Source of the DNA: CAVSWT01 sp963731745
Lineage (GTDB): Bacteria; Bacteroidota; Ignavibacteria; Ignavibacteriales; Ignavibacteriaceae
Direction: 5' to 3'
Assembly: GCA_963731745.1 (NCBI GenBank)
Contig: CAVSWT010000024.1
Location: 62,001 to 126,000 of the forward strand
DNA: 64,000 bases
The notes under the pieces were generated by a model. It saw nothing but the letters and a program-made list of their open reading frames with translations. It did not search any database and was not told where the DNA came from. A program made the position numbers and the translations under genes. Of the stretch, positions 45,971-53,587 are shown in pieces (the stretch's first letter is position 1; the number at the start of each line of letters is the position of its first letter).

Positions 45971-46502
45971 AATTGATGAAGCTTTATTAAATCGAATAAT
46001 TGCCGCTGCATATGGTGATTGCAGTTTATTAGAAAAAGTGAAAATTCAAATATTAGCATTTAAAAATGAAGATGTTAAAAATTTATTAAATGAATATAAA
46101 AAAACTTCAGCTGCGGTTAAAAATATAAAAATAGATAAATGTCCCGATGAAATTATTAATAAAGTTAGTAATAAGATCGGTTATAAAAGCGACAATGTTT
46201 TAATTTCAACTTTACGTTTATTAAATAAGCTTTATCATAGACCGATATATGCAGCAGCAATAACATTAATTTTATTTTCAGCGGCAGCCGCATTTTTCTT
46301 CATCAATCAGAAAGGCGCTGAGAATTTAACAAACAAAAGTATTGATCAGGCTGAGAAGCAAGTTAAACAGTCGCTTGTTTTTGTTAATCGAATATTTGAA
46401 AAGACTGCCGGCAGAGTAGAAAATGACATTCTTAAAGAACAAGTAGCTAAGCCAGTTCATGAAGGTATTTCAACAATTAATAATCTCTTTAAGGGAGGAT
46501 AA
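45954..46502 (+). CDS. putative membrane anti-sigma factor
   Basis: A 182-residue protein with a cytoplasmic N-terminal ~95 residues, one membrane segment (PIYAAAITLILFSAAAAFFFI) and a helical periplasmic tail. It lacks a clear zinc-finger anti-sigma HxxxCxxC motif; only one Cys (YGDCSLL) and another in DKCPDE are seen. Its overlap with the ECF gene and single-span topology support an anti-sigma role. AAGGGAGG at its end serves as ribosome site for the next gene. Confidence 0.65.
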   Translation: MNTQIKIDEALLNRIIAAAYGDCSLLEKVKIQILAFKNEDVKNLLNEYKKTSAAVKNIKIDKCPDEIINKVSNKIGYKSDNVLISTLRLLNKLYHRPIYAAAITLILFSAAAAFFFINQKGAENLTNKSIDQAEKQVKQSLVFVNRIFEKTAGRVENDILKEQVAKPVHEGISTINNLFKGG

Positions 46503-46506
46503 AAAA

Positions 46507-47073
46507 ATGAAAAAACTAATTAAGATAATTCCAATAATAATTTTCCTATTTTCAATCAACTTAGCGGCGCAAGAAAAATACGATTATTCAAATGATCCCG
46601 GATATGTTGATTTCGGAGACCTCACAAAGTTTTACGAAAATAATGATGTAACTGAAGTTCTAGTTGAGAAAAATTTATTAAGATTAGTTGCTAATGCAAC
46701 AAAAGATGAAGACTCTGCACTTTTTGATTTATTGAGCGGGCTTAAGCTGGTGAAAGTAAATTCATTTAAAAATAACGGTTCGAATAAAACCGAAATCATA
46801 AAAAAAATCGAAGACATAAATAAAAAATTAACTTCAAAAGATTGGGATAGAATTGTACATGTTAAAAGCGGTGATGAATATACAAATGTGTATATAAAAT
46901 CAAATTCGTCTGATGATAACATTGAAGGTTTAGTTGTAACCACATATCAAAATGACGGCGAAGTTACTTTTGTAAACATAGTAGGTAAAATAAATCTTGA
47001 AAGCATTGGAAGACTTGGCAAAAAGTTTGACATTCCATCACTTGGAGATTTGAACAAAAACAAAGGGAGCTGA
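46507..47073 (+). CDS. DUF4252 protein (exported)
   Basis: A 188-residue protein with a signal peptide (IIPIIIFLFSINLAAQ) and the DUF4252 plan: DPGYVDFGDLTKFYENNDVTEVLVEKNLLRLV, then LSGLKLVKVNSF and VYIKSNSSDDNIEGLVVTTY. The start is ATG 46507, 8 bases after GGGAGG, not the earlier in-frame ATG inside the anti-sigma gene. The family is exported and of unknown function, commonly encoded with ECF sigma and anti-sigma genes. Confidence 0.85.
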   Translation: MKKLIKIIPIIIFLFSINLAAQEKYDYSNDPGYVDFGDLTKFYENNDVTEVLVEKNLLRLVANATKDEDSALFDLLSGLKLVKVNSFKNNGSNKTEIIKKIEDINKKLTSKDWDRIVHVKSGDEYTNVYIKSNSSDDNIEGLVVTTYQNDGEVTFVNIVGKINLESIGRLGKKFDIPSLGDLNKNKGS

Positions 47074-47074
47074 A

Positions 47075-47617
47075 ATGAAAAAAGATCATTTAATAATTCC
47101 AATTTTTATTGGATTATCAGCTTTAATTTTTACCGGCTGCTTTGGAGTCGATGGCGATTTCATCAAAGTAAAATCATTAGTTATGAATTCTGTAAACGGA
47201 GATTTTAAAAAAGATGTGGAATTCTCTGTAGGCTCTGTTGGTATGTCATTCGCAAGACTTATAATAAGCATTGATAATGACGATGAAGATGCAAAAATGA
47301 TTTTAAGAAATATTTCCGGTGCCCAAATTGGTGTTTATAAGAAAGATCATTATTCAAATATTGATTTTACTTATTCGTCATTCAAAGAATTGGATAGAAA
47401 AATGCAAAATGAAGATTGGCAAAGTATTGTAAAACATGTTGAAGGGGATCAATTAACAGCTGTTTATATAAAGTCTGAAGATGATGAAATTAATGAAGCT
47501 TATGTTATTAATATTGAATCCGGAGATCTGACAATTGTTAGAGTTGAAGGTGACCTGGAAAATTTGATTGAATATGCTATCAAGGAAAAAGGCTTGAAAG
47601 ACTTTAGCTATAATTAA
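47075..47617 (+). CDS. DUF4252 lipoprotein
   Basis: A 180-residue relative of the preceding protein with a lipobox (LIFTGCFGV), FSVGSVGMSFARLIISID, LRNISGAQIGVYKKDH and AVYIKSEDDEINEAYVINIE. It starts 1 base after the previous stop, with AAAGGGAG as ribosome site, so the pair is translationally linked. Lipidation of one copy but not the other suggests one is membrane-anchored and its partner soluble. Function unknown. Confidence 0.82.
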   Translation: MKKDHLIIPIFIGLSALIFTGCFGVDGDFIKVKSLVMNSVNGDFKKDVEFSVGSVGMSFARLIISIDNDDEDAKMILRNISGAQIGVYKKDHYSNIDFTYSSFKELDRKMQNEDWQSIVKHVEGDQLTAVYIKSEDDEINEAYVINIESGDLTIVRVEGDLENLIEYAIKEKGLKDFSYN

Positions 47618-47621
47618 AAAA

Positions 47622-47656
47622 TATAAACCCAATCTCTTTATGAAATTGGGTTTATA
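47622..47656. terminator. terminator stem-loop between convergent genes
   Basis: A 12-bp perfect stem (TATAAACCCAAT with ATTGGGTTTATA) and an 11-nt loop, 5 bases after the DUF4252 stop and 66 before the end of the convergent transporter gene. It has no long U-tract but is symmetrical and could act on both strands. Confidence 0.7.
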
Positions 47657-47721
47657 AATATCAGTTCAAGTCCATTTAATTTATCAGTCTCTGTTTCAAC
47701 AACATAGAATGTAACCGGTTT

Positions 47722-48372
47722 TTAGTATAGAAGCCAAAAAACCCCAACAGCTATTGCAATACTGCTAAAGCTGATTGATAAGTTTCTATAAAGGTTAAGT
47801 CTTTTCTCAGCAAATTTTAAAGCAACAAATCCTAATACATGTGAAAAAAACATCATTGCCATAATAGTCCCGATGCCGAATGAAATCAAGTACATAGCAG
47901 CTTGAATTTTAGTTGGAAGTGCTAGTGCTGGTAATACTCCAAGTAAATGTGAACTACCTGCTAGACCATGAATGATTCCAATGTATAAAGCTGTATGAAT
48001 ATGAAAATGTTTTTCTTTTGCATTATCACTTTGCTGATGTAAATGGAAATGTTTAATTCCTTCATGCTCGTGAATATGAATATTCTTTCGAAAAATTAAT
48101 TGCAATCCCCAAATACCTATTCCTATTAATACTATTCCAACTATTCGTTCACTGAAAGCAGACACAATATCGATAGGAATTATTTCTCTAAATAGAAAAA
48201 CAAATATTCCAACAATCAAAACTCCGCTTGTATGTCCTAAACCCCATTTGAATCCAACCTGCCAGCTTTTGTGTTTGGTTTCAATTGCTAATGGTGAAAC
48301 TGCCGCTAAATGGTCAGGCCCCATAAGTACATGAAGAAACCCTGCTAAAAAACCTGGTAAAATTACCCACAT
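47722..48372 (-). CDS. NicO/UreH-like nickel/cobalt transporter
   Basis: A 216-residue membrane protein with six membrane segments. It opens GFLAGFLHVLMGPDHLAAVSP, and its second half has IGIIHGLAGSSHLLGVLPAL. Both are the HxxxGxDHLAA and HGxxGSxH motifs of the NicO/UreH superfamily. Between them is a His-rich cytoplasmic loop (IHIHEHEGIKHFHLHQ, then KHFHIH) suited to metal binding or sensing. Probably moves nickel or cobalt; direction (uptake or efflux) is not determined. It stands alone on the minus strand. Confidence 0.82.
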   Translation of the reverse strand: MWVILPGFLAGFLHVLMGPDHLAAVSPLAIETKHKSWQVGFKWGLGHTSGVLIVGIFVFLFREIIPIDIVSAFSERIVGIVLIGIGIWGLQLIFRKNIHIHEHEGIKHFHLHQQSDNAKEKHFHIHTALYIGIIHGLAGSSHLLGVLPALALPTKIQAAMYLISFGIGTIMAMMFFSHVLGFVALKFAEKRLNLYRNLSISFSSIAIAVGVFWLLY

Positions 48373-48797
48373 AGAAATCCCAAAAATTAAGTTCTAAAAA
48401 ACGCTCTAAAATACTATAAAATTTCATAGGAAATAATAGCTAGTTTAATAATAATTTATGCTAATTCTGCTATGGAAATAGTTGAACCTCTTAAAATTGG
48501 TAGAGCTTTAATTGTACTGTATAATTTAGGAAGAACGTATTAAAGTATTTAAAACAAGATGTCAGTGGAGATTTTATAAACGTGATGTTAATATAATTTT
48601 CTAAAGTGAACAGTTTCCCGGATTTATTAAAACCATAAAATTATTTTTTATTTTGAACAAACATCGAAAAACAAAATTAATTTTTATTATTTTATTCACC
48701 AATAAATTCGATTTCTTTATATATTGTTTATGGCCTATTCAACTGAAACAAAAATAATTTATTTCTATTTTTTATTCCCACATAACAGGAGGAGTTA
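48373..48797. other. divergent intergenic region
   Basis: A 425-base AT-rich stretch between the NicO-like gene and the sodium/solute symporter. It contains only a 23-codon frame at 48472-48543 without a ribosome site. The symporter's AGGAGG lies at its right end. No convincing operator or promoter box was found. Confidence 0.4.
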
Positions 48798-50330
48798 ATG
48801 GAATTAAGCTTTTTAGATATATCACTCTTTATAGCTTTCTTTGCGGTTGTCATCGGCGTGAGTATGTACAAAAGCCGTAAGGAAGAAAACGAAGAAGATT
48901 TTTTTCTAGCAAGCAGAGGATTGATTTGGCCTATAATTGGAATTTCACTTATAGCTGCAAACATTTCTACTGAACAATTTGTGGGAATGGCTGGCCAAGG
49001 CGCCGGGAACGTTGGGTTAGCAATTGCGAGTTACGAATGGATGGCAGCTATTACATTAGTAATTGTTGCATTCTTTTTTCTACCAAAATTTTTAAGCAGC
49101 GGAATTTTTACCATTCCCGAATTTTTAGAATACCGTTACAATAAAACAGCCCGCTCAATAATGGCAGTTTACATGATGATAATCTATGTTGCTGTTACTA
49201 TTGCTGCGGTTTTATATTCTGGTGCTCTCGCCCTTCATACAATTTTTGATATGAATTTAACATCTGCAGTTTGGCTTATTGGCATCATCGCCGCAATCTA
49301 TACAACGTGGGGCGGATTAAAGGCGGTTGCATGGGCAGATTTATTTCAAGGCTCTGCTTTAATAATTGGCGGTGCAATCGTATTGATTTTAGGTTTGTCC
49401 GCAGTCGGCGGTTTACCAAATTTTCTTGAAACAAATAAAGATAAGCTTCACATGATACTTCCTGCCGATCATCCTGTGCTTCCATGGACGGCATTAGTAA
49501 TAGGTTTGTGGATTCCAAATCTATATTACTGGGGCCTAAACCAATACATTGCTCAAAGAGCATTGGCAGCAAAAACTTTAAGACATGGCCAAATGGGTGT
49601 AATTTTTGCCGCAATGATAAAACTTATTATTCCTTTTATAATTGTATTCCCAGGTATAATAGCCGCGCAGCTTTATGCCGGAAAGTTAACAAATGCAGAT
49701 GCTGCTTATCCATTATTGATAAAAGAATTGGTTCCTATAGGAATCAGAGGATTTATTTTTGCTGCTTTAGCCGGTGCAGTTATTAGTTCATTAGCTTCAA
49801 TGCTTAATTCTGCTTCCACAATTTTTACAATGGATATTTATAAAGGACATATAAATAAAAATCCTTCAAGAAAATTGCTTGTAACGGTTGGTAGAATTGT
49901 TACTGTGATTTTTGTTTTGATTGGATGTTTTATTGCACCAAATTTAGGTTCACCTCAATTTCATGGTATCTTTACTTACATTCAGGAATTTCAAGGATTC
50001 ATTTCGCCTGGAGTTCTTGCTGCATTTTTATTTGGTTTGCTGGTTAAAAAAGCTCCTCCAATAACAGGCGTAGTTGCATTATTATTAAACCTTGTTATCT
50101 ATGCTTTTTTATTGATTCAATTTAACGAAATAGCTTTCTTGAATAGAATGGCAATAAGTTTTGTAATTGTAATTATTACTATGACCATTATAACTTTAGT
50201 TAAGCCGCTGCCAGTTCCAGTTGTAATGCCTGTAAGAGAAAATTTTGATATGGCACCGACAAAATCTATTAAATGGTTCGGTGGTTTTGTTGTTGTAGCT
50301 ACGTTAATACTTTACGCAATTTTTTGGTAA
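48798..50330 (+). CDS. sodium/solute symporter (SSS/SGLT family)
   Basis: A 510-residue protein with about 14 membrane segments. VVIGVSMYKSRKEENEEDFFLASRGLIWPIIG and LIAANISTEQFVGMAGQGAG are the SGLT-type opening, followed by TIPEFLEYRYNK, TWGGLKAVAWADLFQG and AGAVISSLASMLNSASTIFTMDIY. It couples sodium entry to uptake of a solute, and this branch takes mainly sugars or myo-inositol. AGGAGGAG precedes ATG by 5 bases. It converges on the trehalase gene, so a carbohydrate substrate is likely but unproven. Confidence 0.9.
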   Translation: MELSFLDISLFIAFFAVVIGVSMYKSRKEENEEDFFLASRGLIWPIIGISLIAANISTEQFVGMAGQGAGNVGLAIASYEWMAAITLVIVAFFFLPKFLSSGIFTIPEFLEYRYNKTARSIMAVYMMIIYVAVTIAAVLYSGALALHTIFDMNLTSAVWLIGIIAAIYTTWGGLKAVAWADLFQGSALIIGGAIVLILGLSAVGGLPNFLETNKDKLHMILPADHPVLPWTALVIGLWIPNLYYWGLNQYIAQRALAAKTLRHGQMGVIFAAMIKLIIPFIIVFPGIIAAQLYAGKLTNADAAYPLLIKELVPIGIRGFIFAALAGAVISSLASMLNSASTIFTMDIYKGHINKNPSRKLLVTVGRIVTVIFVLIGCFIAPNLGSPQFHGIFTYIQEFQGFISPGVLAAFLFGLLVKKAPPITGVVALLLNLVIYAFLLIQFNEIAFLNRMAISFVIVIITMTIITLVKPLPVPVVMPVRENFDMAPTKSIKWFGGFVVVATLILYAIFW

Positions 50331-50342
50331 TATAAATTTTAT

Positions 50343-50390
50343 AGGCCGTTTCAAGTTAAATTTATTTGTATGGCAATTTTGAAGCGGCCT
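50343..50390. terminator. terminator between convergent symporter and trehalase genes
   Basis: AGGCCGTTTCAA at 50343-50354 pairs with TTGAAGCGGCCT at 50379-50390 (12 bp, one G-U on one strand) with a 24-nt loop. It lies 12 bases past the symporter stop and 8 past the trehalase stop, so it can serve both. Confidence 0.65.
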
Positions 50391-50398
50391 TAATTATA

Positions 50399-52273
50399 CT
50401 ATTCAAAAATCCATTCGGGAGGAACTAAGTTATTTAATTTATTTTTTAGATCTTCATTAAGATAAGTTAAGCCGACTTGGAATGATGCGTTCATCCATCC
50501 AAAACCTTCTTTGGTAAGATATTCAAATTCGGTTCCTACATTTCCGTATTCAGCAAAAACTTTATGACTGCGGTTAACAACATCATATTTTTCGGGGATA
50601 GTCCCGTTGTAATCAACAAAATTTCTTAATATTGTATACAGCCATTTGTAGGCAAGTCTTGAGGCATGCTTTTCATATCCATAGTTTTCCAATCCTTTCC
50701 AGATCATAATTTGATGCGGCGCCCATCCGTTTGGATAATCCCATTGCCTTGGCGGACGTTCATCGGAAATTTCACCTCTTGATCTTTCAGTTGATGCCGC
50801 AATACCTCCAGCCTCTTCTAATATCGGTAATGCTTTTTTTATTAAAAGTTCAGCTTGTTTTTTTGATGCAAGATTTGCCCAAAGTGGATAGAATGTTGTG
50901 GCGCTTTCGTAGTTAGTTTTTTTCTCAGTGACAAAATTATAGTCGAAGAAAAATCCTTTGGCTTCATCCCACAACAAATTATTGATTATTTTTTTTCTAA
51001 CGTTTGCCTTGTTCAACCAAAAAGAGCTTTGGTTTATTTCATTTTCATAATTAAATCTGTCGTTGAATTCATTTTTTATAAGGTCTGCGATATCTATTTC
51101 ATATTTATAAAGAAGAGAATTCAAATCTATAGTGTTAACATTTGCACTAATTCCTTCCAATCTATAACTCGTATCGTGACCGGATTCTCTAACACTTCTA
51201 TCATGCAGAAAATATTCTTCAAGTTCAGGATCAGAAATTTCTCTTCTTAAATATTTATTTCTGTATTGTTCCAAACTCATATTAGATTTTTCTGCGTAAG
51301 ATTTTAGAATAGAATCAAATTGAGTTTCTTCAGTCTCCGTAGGCATTCCAGAACCTGAACCAAAGAAGCGGCTTAATCCTGTAGAAGTTAATCTATCTGA
51401 TTCTGTCCAAATAGTTTTGTATTCTCTAATGCAGTAGTAGACAGCTTTTTGAAGCCAGTTTTTATTTCTCTTTTTTTGATTGTTCCATATTTCTTGTATT
51501 AAAGAAGTAAGGAAAGGAGGCTGCGAACGGTTTAAGTAATAAGATCGATTTGCATTTAGTATTTTTCCATAATGTTCAATTTCGTAAAAGAAATTTTCAG
51601 CCATTGATATTGCGAGGTCGATTTTGCCGTCTAAAATTAATCCTAGTGATTCGAAATAACTGTCCCATCCGTACATCTCGTTAAACCTGCCGCCCGGGAC
51701 AACAAAAGGCACTCCTTTTATTTTATTCGATTTATTTTTTTCAAGTGCTAAAACTAATAGTCCTGGCTTGCGGCTTATGGATTGAAGGTATTCATCAGTT
51801 ATATCTTCAGGCATCTTCACTACAGAAATATTCAAATCACTTCGTTTAGACTCTATCTTTTTATAATATTTGAATGCTTGCTCATCTTTGAAAGGAACAT
51901 AAATATAATTTTTATCTGTTGAACTTTTTGAATCCTTCAGTGCATTTTCAATATTTTCTTCATCAATACTCCGAGTTAATCCATCCCAAAAGAAATTTTT
52001 TATTTGCGATGAAATGCGTTCAACCGGTTGCTGAAAAATGATTTGGGAAGATATCCGAAGTCTTTTTTTTCCTTCTAACTTTGCCAGATAAAGTTCTTGT
52101 AAAAGAATTGACAAATTAAAAGTATTACAAACTTCATAAAATTTCCCATCCACACTTCTTAAAGAAAATTTTTTTGGCCCCTTATCATCAACGGTTATTT
52201 TTTTATCGTCGTCAGTATCTTCACTTTTTAATAGTTGATTTAAATTTTGTTCTATTTCAACTACTATTTCCAT
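50399..52273 (-). CDS. GH37 trehalase
   Basis: A 624-residue enzyme carrying both trehalase signatures: VPGGRFNEMYGWDSYFESLG near residue 187 and QWDYPNGWAPHQI near residue 509, with YYLNRSQPPFLTSLI between and EKYDVV near the end. The last ~440 residues form the (alpha/alpha)6 barrel. The N-terminal ~150 residues are longer than usual and contain no signal peptide, so it is cytoplasmic. It hydrolyses trehalose to glucose. It lies 11 bases after the MFS gene and is the last gene of a TonB receptor > MFS > trehalase operon. Confidence 0.93.
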   Translation of the reverse strand: MEIVVEIEQNLNQLLKSEDTDDDKKITVDDKGPKKFSLRSVDGKFYEVCNTFNLSILLQELYLAKLEGKKRLRISSQIIFQQPVERISSQIKNFFWDGLTRSIDEENIENALKDSKSSTDKNYIYVPFKDEQAFKYYKKIESKRSDLNISVVKMPEDITDEYLQSISRKPGLLVLALEKNKSNKIKGVPFVVPGGRFNEMYGWDSYFESLGLILDGKIDLAISMAENFFYEIEHYGKILNANRSYYLNRSQPPFLTSLIQEIWNNQKKRNKNWLQKAVYYCIREYKTIWTESDRLTSTGLSRFFGSGSGMPTETEETQFDSILKSYAEKSNMSLEQYRNKYLRREISDPELEEYFLHDRSVRESGHDTSYRLEGISANVNTIDLNSLLYKYEIDIADLIKNEFNDRFNYENEINQSSFWLNKANVRKKIINNLLWDEAKGFFFDYNFVTEKKTNYESATTFYPLWANLASKKQAELLIKKALPILEEAGGIAASTERSRGEISDERPPRQWDYPNGWAPHQIMIWKGLENYGYEKHASRLAYKWLYTILRNFVDYNGTIPEKYDVVNRSHKVFAEYGNVGTEFEYLTKEGFGWMNASFQVGLTYLNEDLKNKLNNLVPPEWIFE

Positions 52274-52284
52274 TATAAAACCTT

Positions 52285-53508
52285 TCAGTTTGTATGAGAT
52301 TCAACACCAAACTCATCAGTAAACTTTTTATATGGGAATAATAATAGAGCGAGCAGTGTAATTGGAATTAAAGGAAAATAAAACGCAGTATGCACTGAAT
52401 AATTTTGGGATAGAATACCAATTATAATCGAACCTGAAGTTCCACCCAGCGCTGAAAAAATTACAATCAAGCCGGTCATTGAACTTTGTTTTACTTTTTC
52501 TGTTTTGCTTAAAATTATTGAAATTACTGTAGGGTAAACCGGCCCGATAAAAAATCCCGCTAAAAGAATGACGATTGAGAAAAAAGGAAAATTTTCCGGT
52601 GCGTCATTAATATGCATCTGATAATTTGCTGTACTGAATAATACTATTAGTATTACTATTACAGCGCATGACAGCAAAAACAATTGACTCTTCAGCCAAA
52701 ATATTTTTTTTGAATAGTATCCCGCTAAAAATCTACTTGCTGCAATTGATGCCGGATAAATTGCAAGTAATGCCGAAGTCCGTGCTTCACTTAATCTAAA
52801 AACTTCTTTATTAAATGTAGGAAGCCAGGTATTTAAGCTTTGTTCAATCATTACATATAAAAAAGCAATTATAACAAAAATCCAAACAGCTTTTGCCTTC
52901 ATTAATTTTAACATACTTATAATATTTGCTTTCTCAGCTTTGTTATGAACATCAGCTTCATCAAGCTTTGTGAAAAGCATTAATACAAGAGCTGCAGTGG
53001 TAAGAGCAGCGATAATCCAGTATGTATCTGTCCATGCAGCAAAGCTTATCATAACGCTGAAAAAAAGCGGGCCGACCAATGAACCTACTTGAAAGAATCC
53101 TTCGAGCACATTCATAAGAGAAGTATGCTCTTTTTGATCTTCTGCAATTAATCCGACTGTAGAATAAACTGAAACCTTGGTTAATGCAAAACCGGCACCG
53201 GTTACAATATACAGCATTGGTGCAACCCAATAATGATGAACGATTGCAATTACAATGCAGACAACATCGATAGCCAGCAAACCAACTATCATGGAGCGTT
53301 TATACCCAAACTTCGGAATGTACGAAGCAATTGAAAAAGATAACACCATTATAGTTAAATCTTTAAATGCTTCGAGACTTCCGGCGGTTACTCTGCTTAC
53401 CCCGTAATCATTAATTACTTGTAAGATTACTATTCCAACTGTATTTAAGAGAATAGCAAAAACAAAATAGTTTAGATATAAAGATACTTTGAGACCGAAA
53501 TTTTTCAT
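52285..53508 (-). CDS. MFS transporter, probable disaccharide uptake
   Basis: A 407-residue, 12-segment major facilitator: LNTVGIVILQVINDYG, IPKFGYKRSMIVGLLAIDV in the first half, and KEVFRLSEARTSALLAIYPASIAASRFLAGYYS and GFFIGPVYPTVISIILSK in the second. It resembles FucP/NagP-like sugar porters. Placed between an outer-membrane receptor and trehalase it most likely carries trehalose across the inner membrane. Substrate is inferred from context. Confidence 0.88.
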   Translation of the reverse strand: MKNFGLKVSLYLNYFVFAILLNTVGIVILQVINDYGVSRVTAGSLEAFKDLTIMVLSFSIASYIPKFGYKRSMIVGLLAIDVVCIVIAIVHHYWVAPMLYIVTGAGFALTKVSVYSTVGLIAEDQKEHTSLMNVLEGFFQVGSLVGPLFFSVMISFAAWTDTYWIIAALTTAALVLMLFTKLDEADVHNKAEKANIISMLKLMKAKAVWIFVIIAFLYVMIEQSLNTWLPTFNKEVFRLSEARTSALLAIYPASIAASRFLAGYYSKKIFWLKSQLFLLSCAVIVILIVLFSTANYQMHINDAPENFPFFSIVILLAGFFIGPVYPTVISIILSKTEKVKQSSMTGLIVIFSALGGTSGSIIIGILSQNYSVHTAFYFPLIPITLLALLLFPYKKFTDEFGVESHTN

Positions 53509-53541
53509 TAGACTAAATTCCGATGATATGCCCGATATAAA

Positions 53542-53574
53542 GAACCCTATTACTAATATTCAATAATAGGGTTC
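53542..53574 (-). terminator. attenuating stem-loop inside the trehalose operon
   Basis: A perfect 11-bp stem (GAACCCTATTA with TAATAGGGTTC) and an 11-nt loop between the receptor stop (53588) and the MFS start (53508). On the minus strand it is followed by TTTATATC. It probably lets the receptor be made in excess over the downstream transporter and enzyme. Confidence 0.65.
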
Positions 53575-53587
53575 ACAAAAAATTTAA

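Noticed and set aside
46459..46506. Upstream in-frame start for the first DUF4252 protein.
   Set aside because: It would lie inside the anti-sigma gene and spoil the signal peptide; ATG 46507 has GGGAGG at proper distance.
48472..48543. A 23-codon frame starting MEIVEPLKIGRA in the NicO/symporter intergenic region.
   Set aside because: No ribosome site and no supporting context.
53542..53574. Inverted repeat as transposon ends.
   Set aside because: Arms are 11 bases apart with no transposase or target duplication; it is an intercistronic hairpin.
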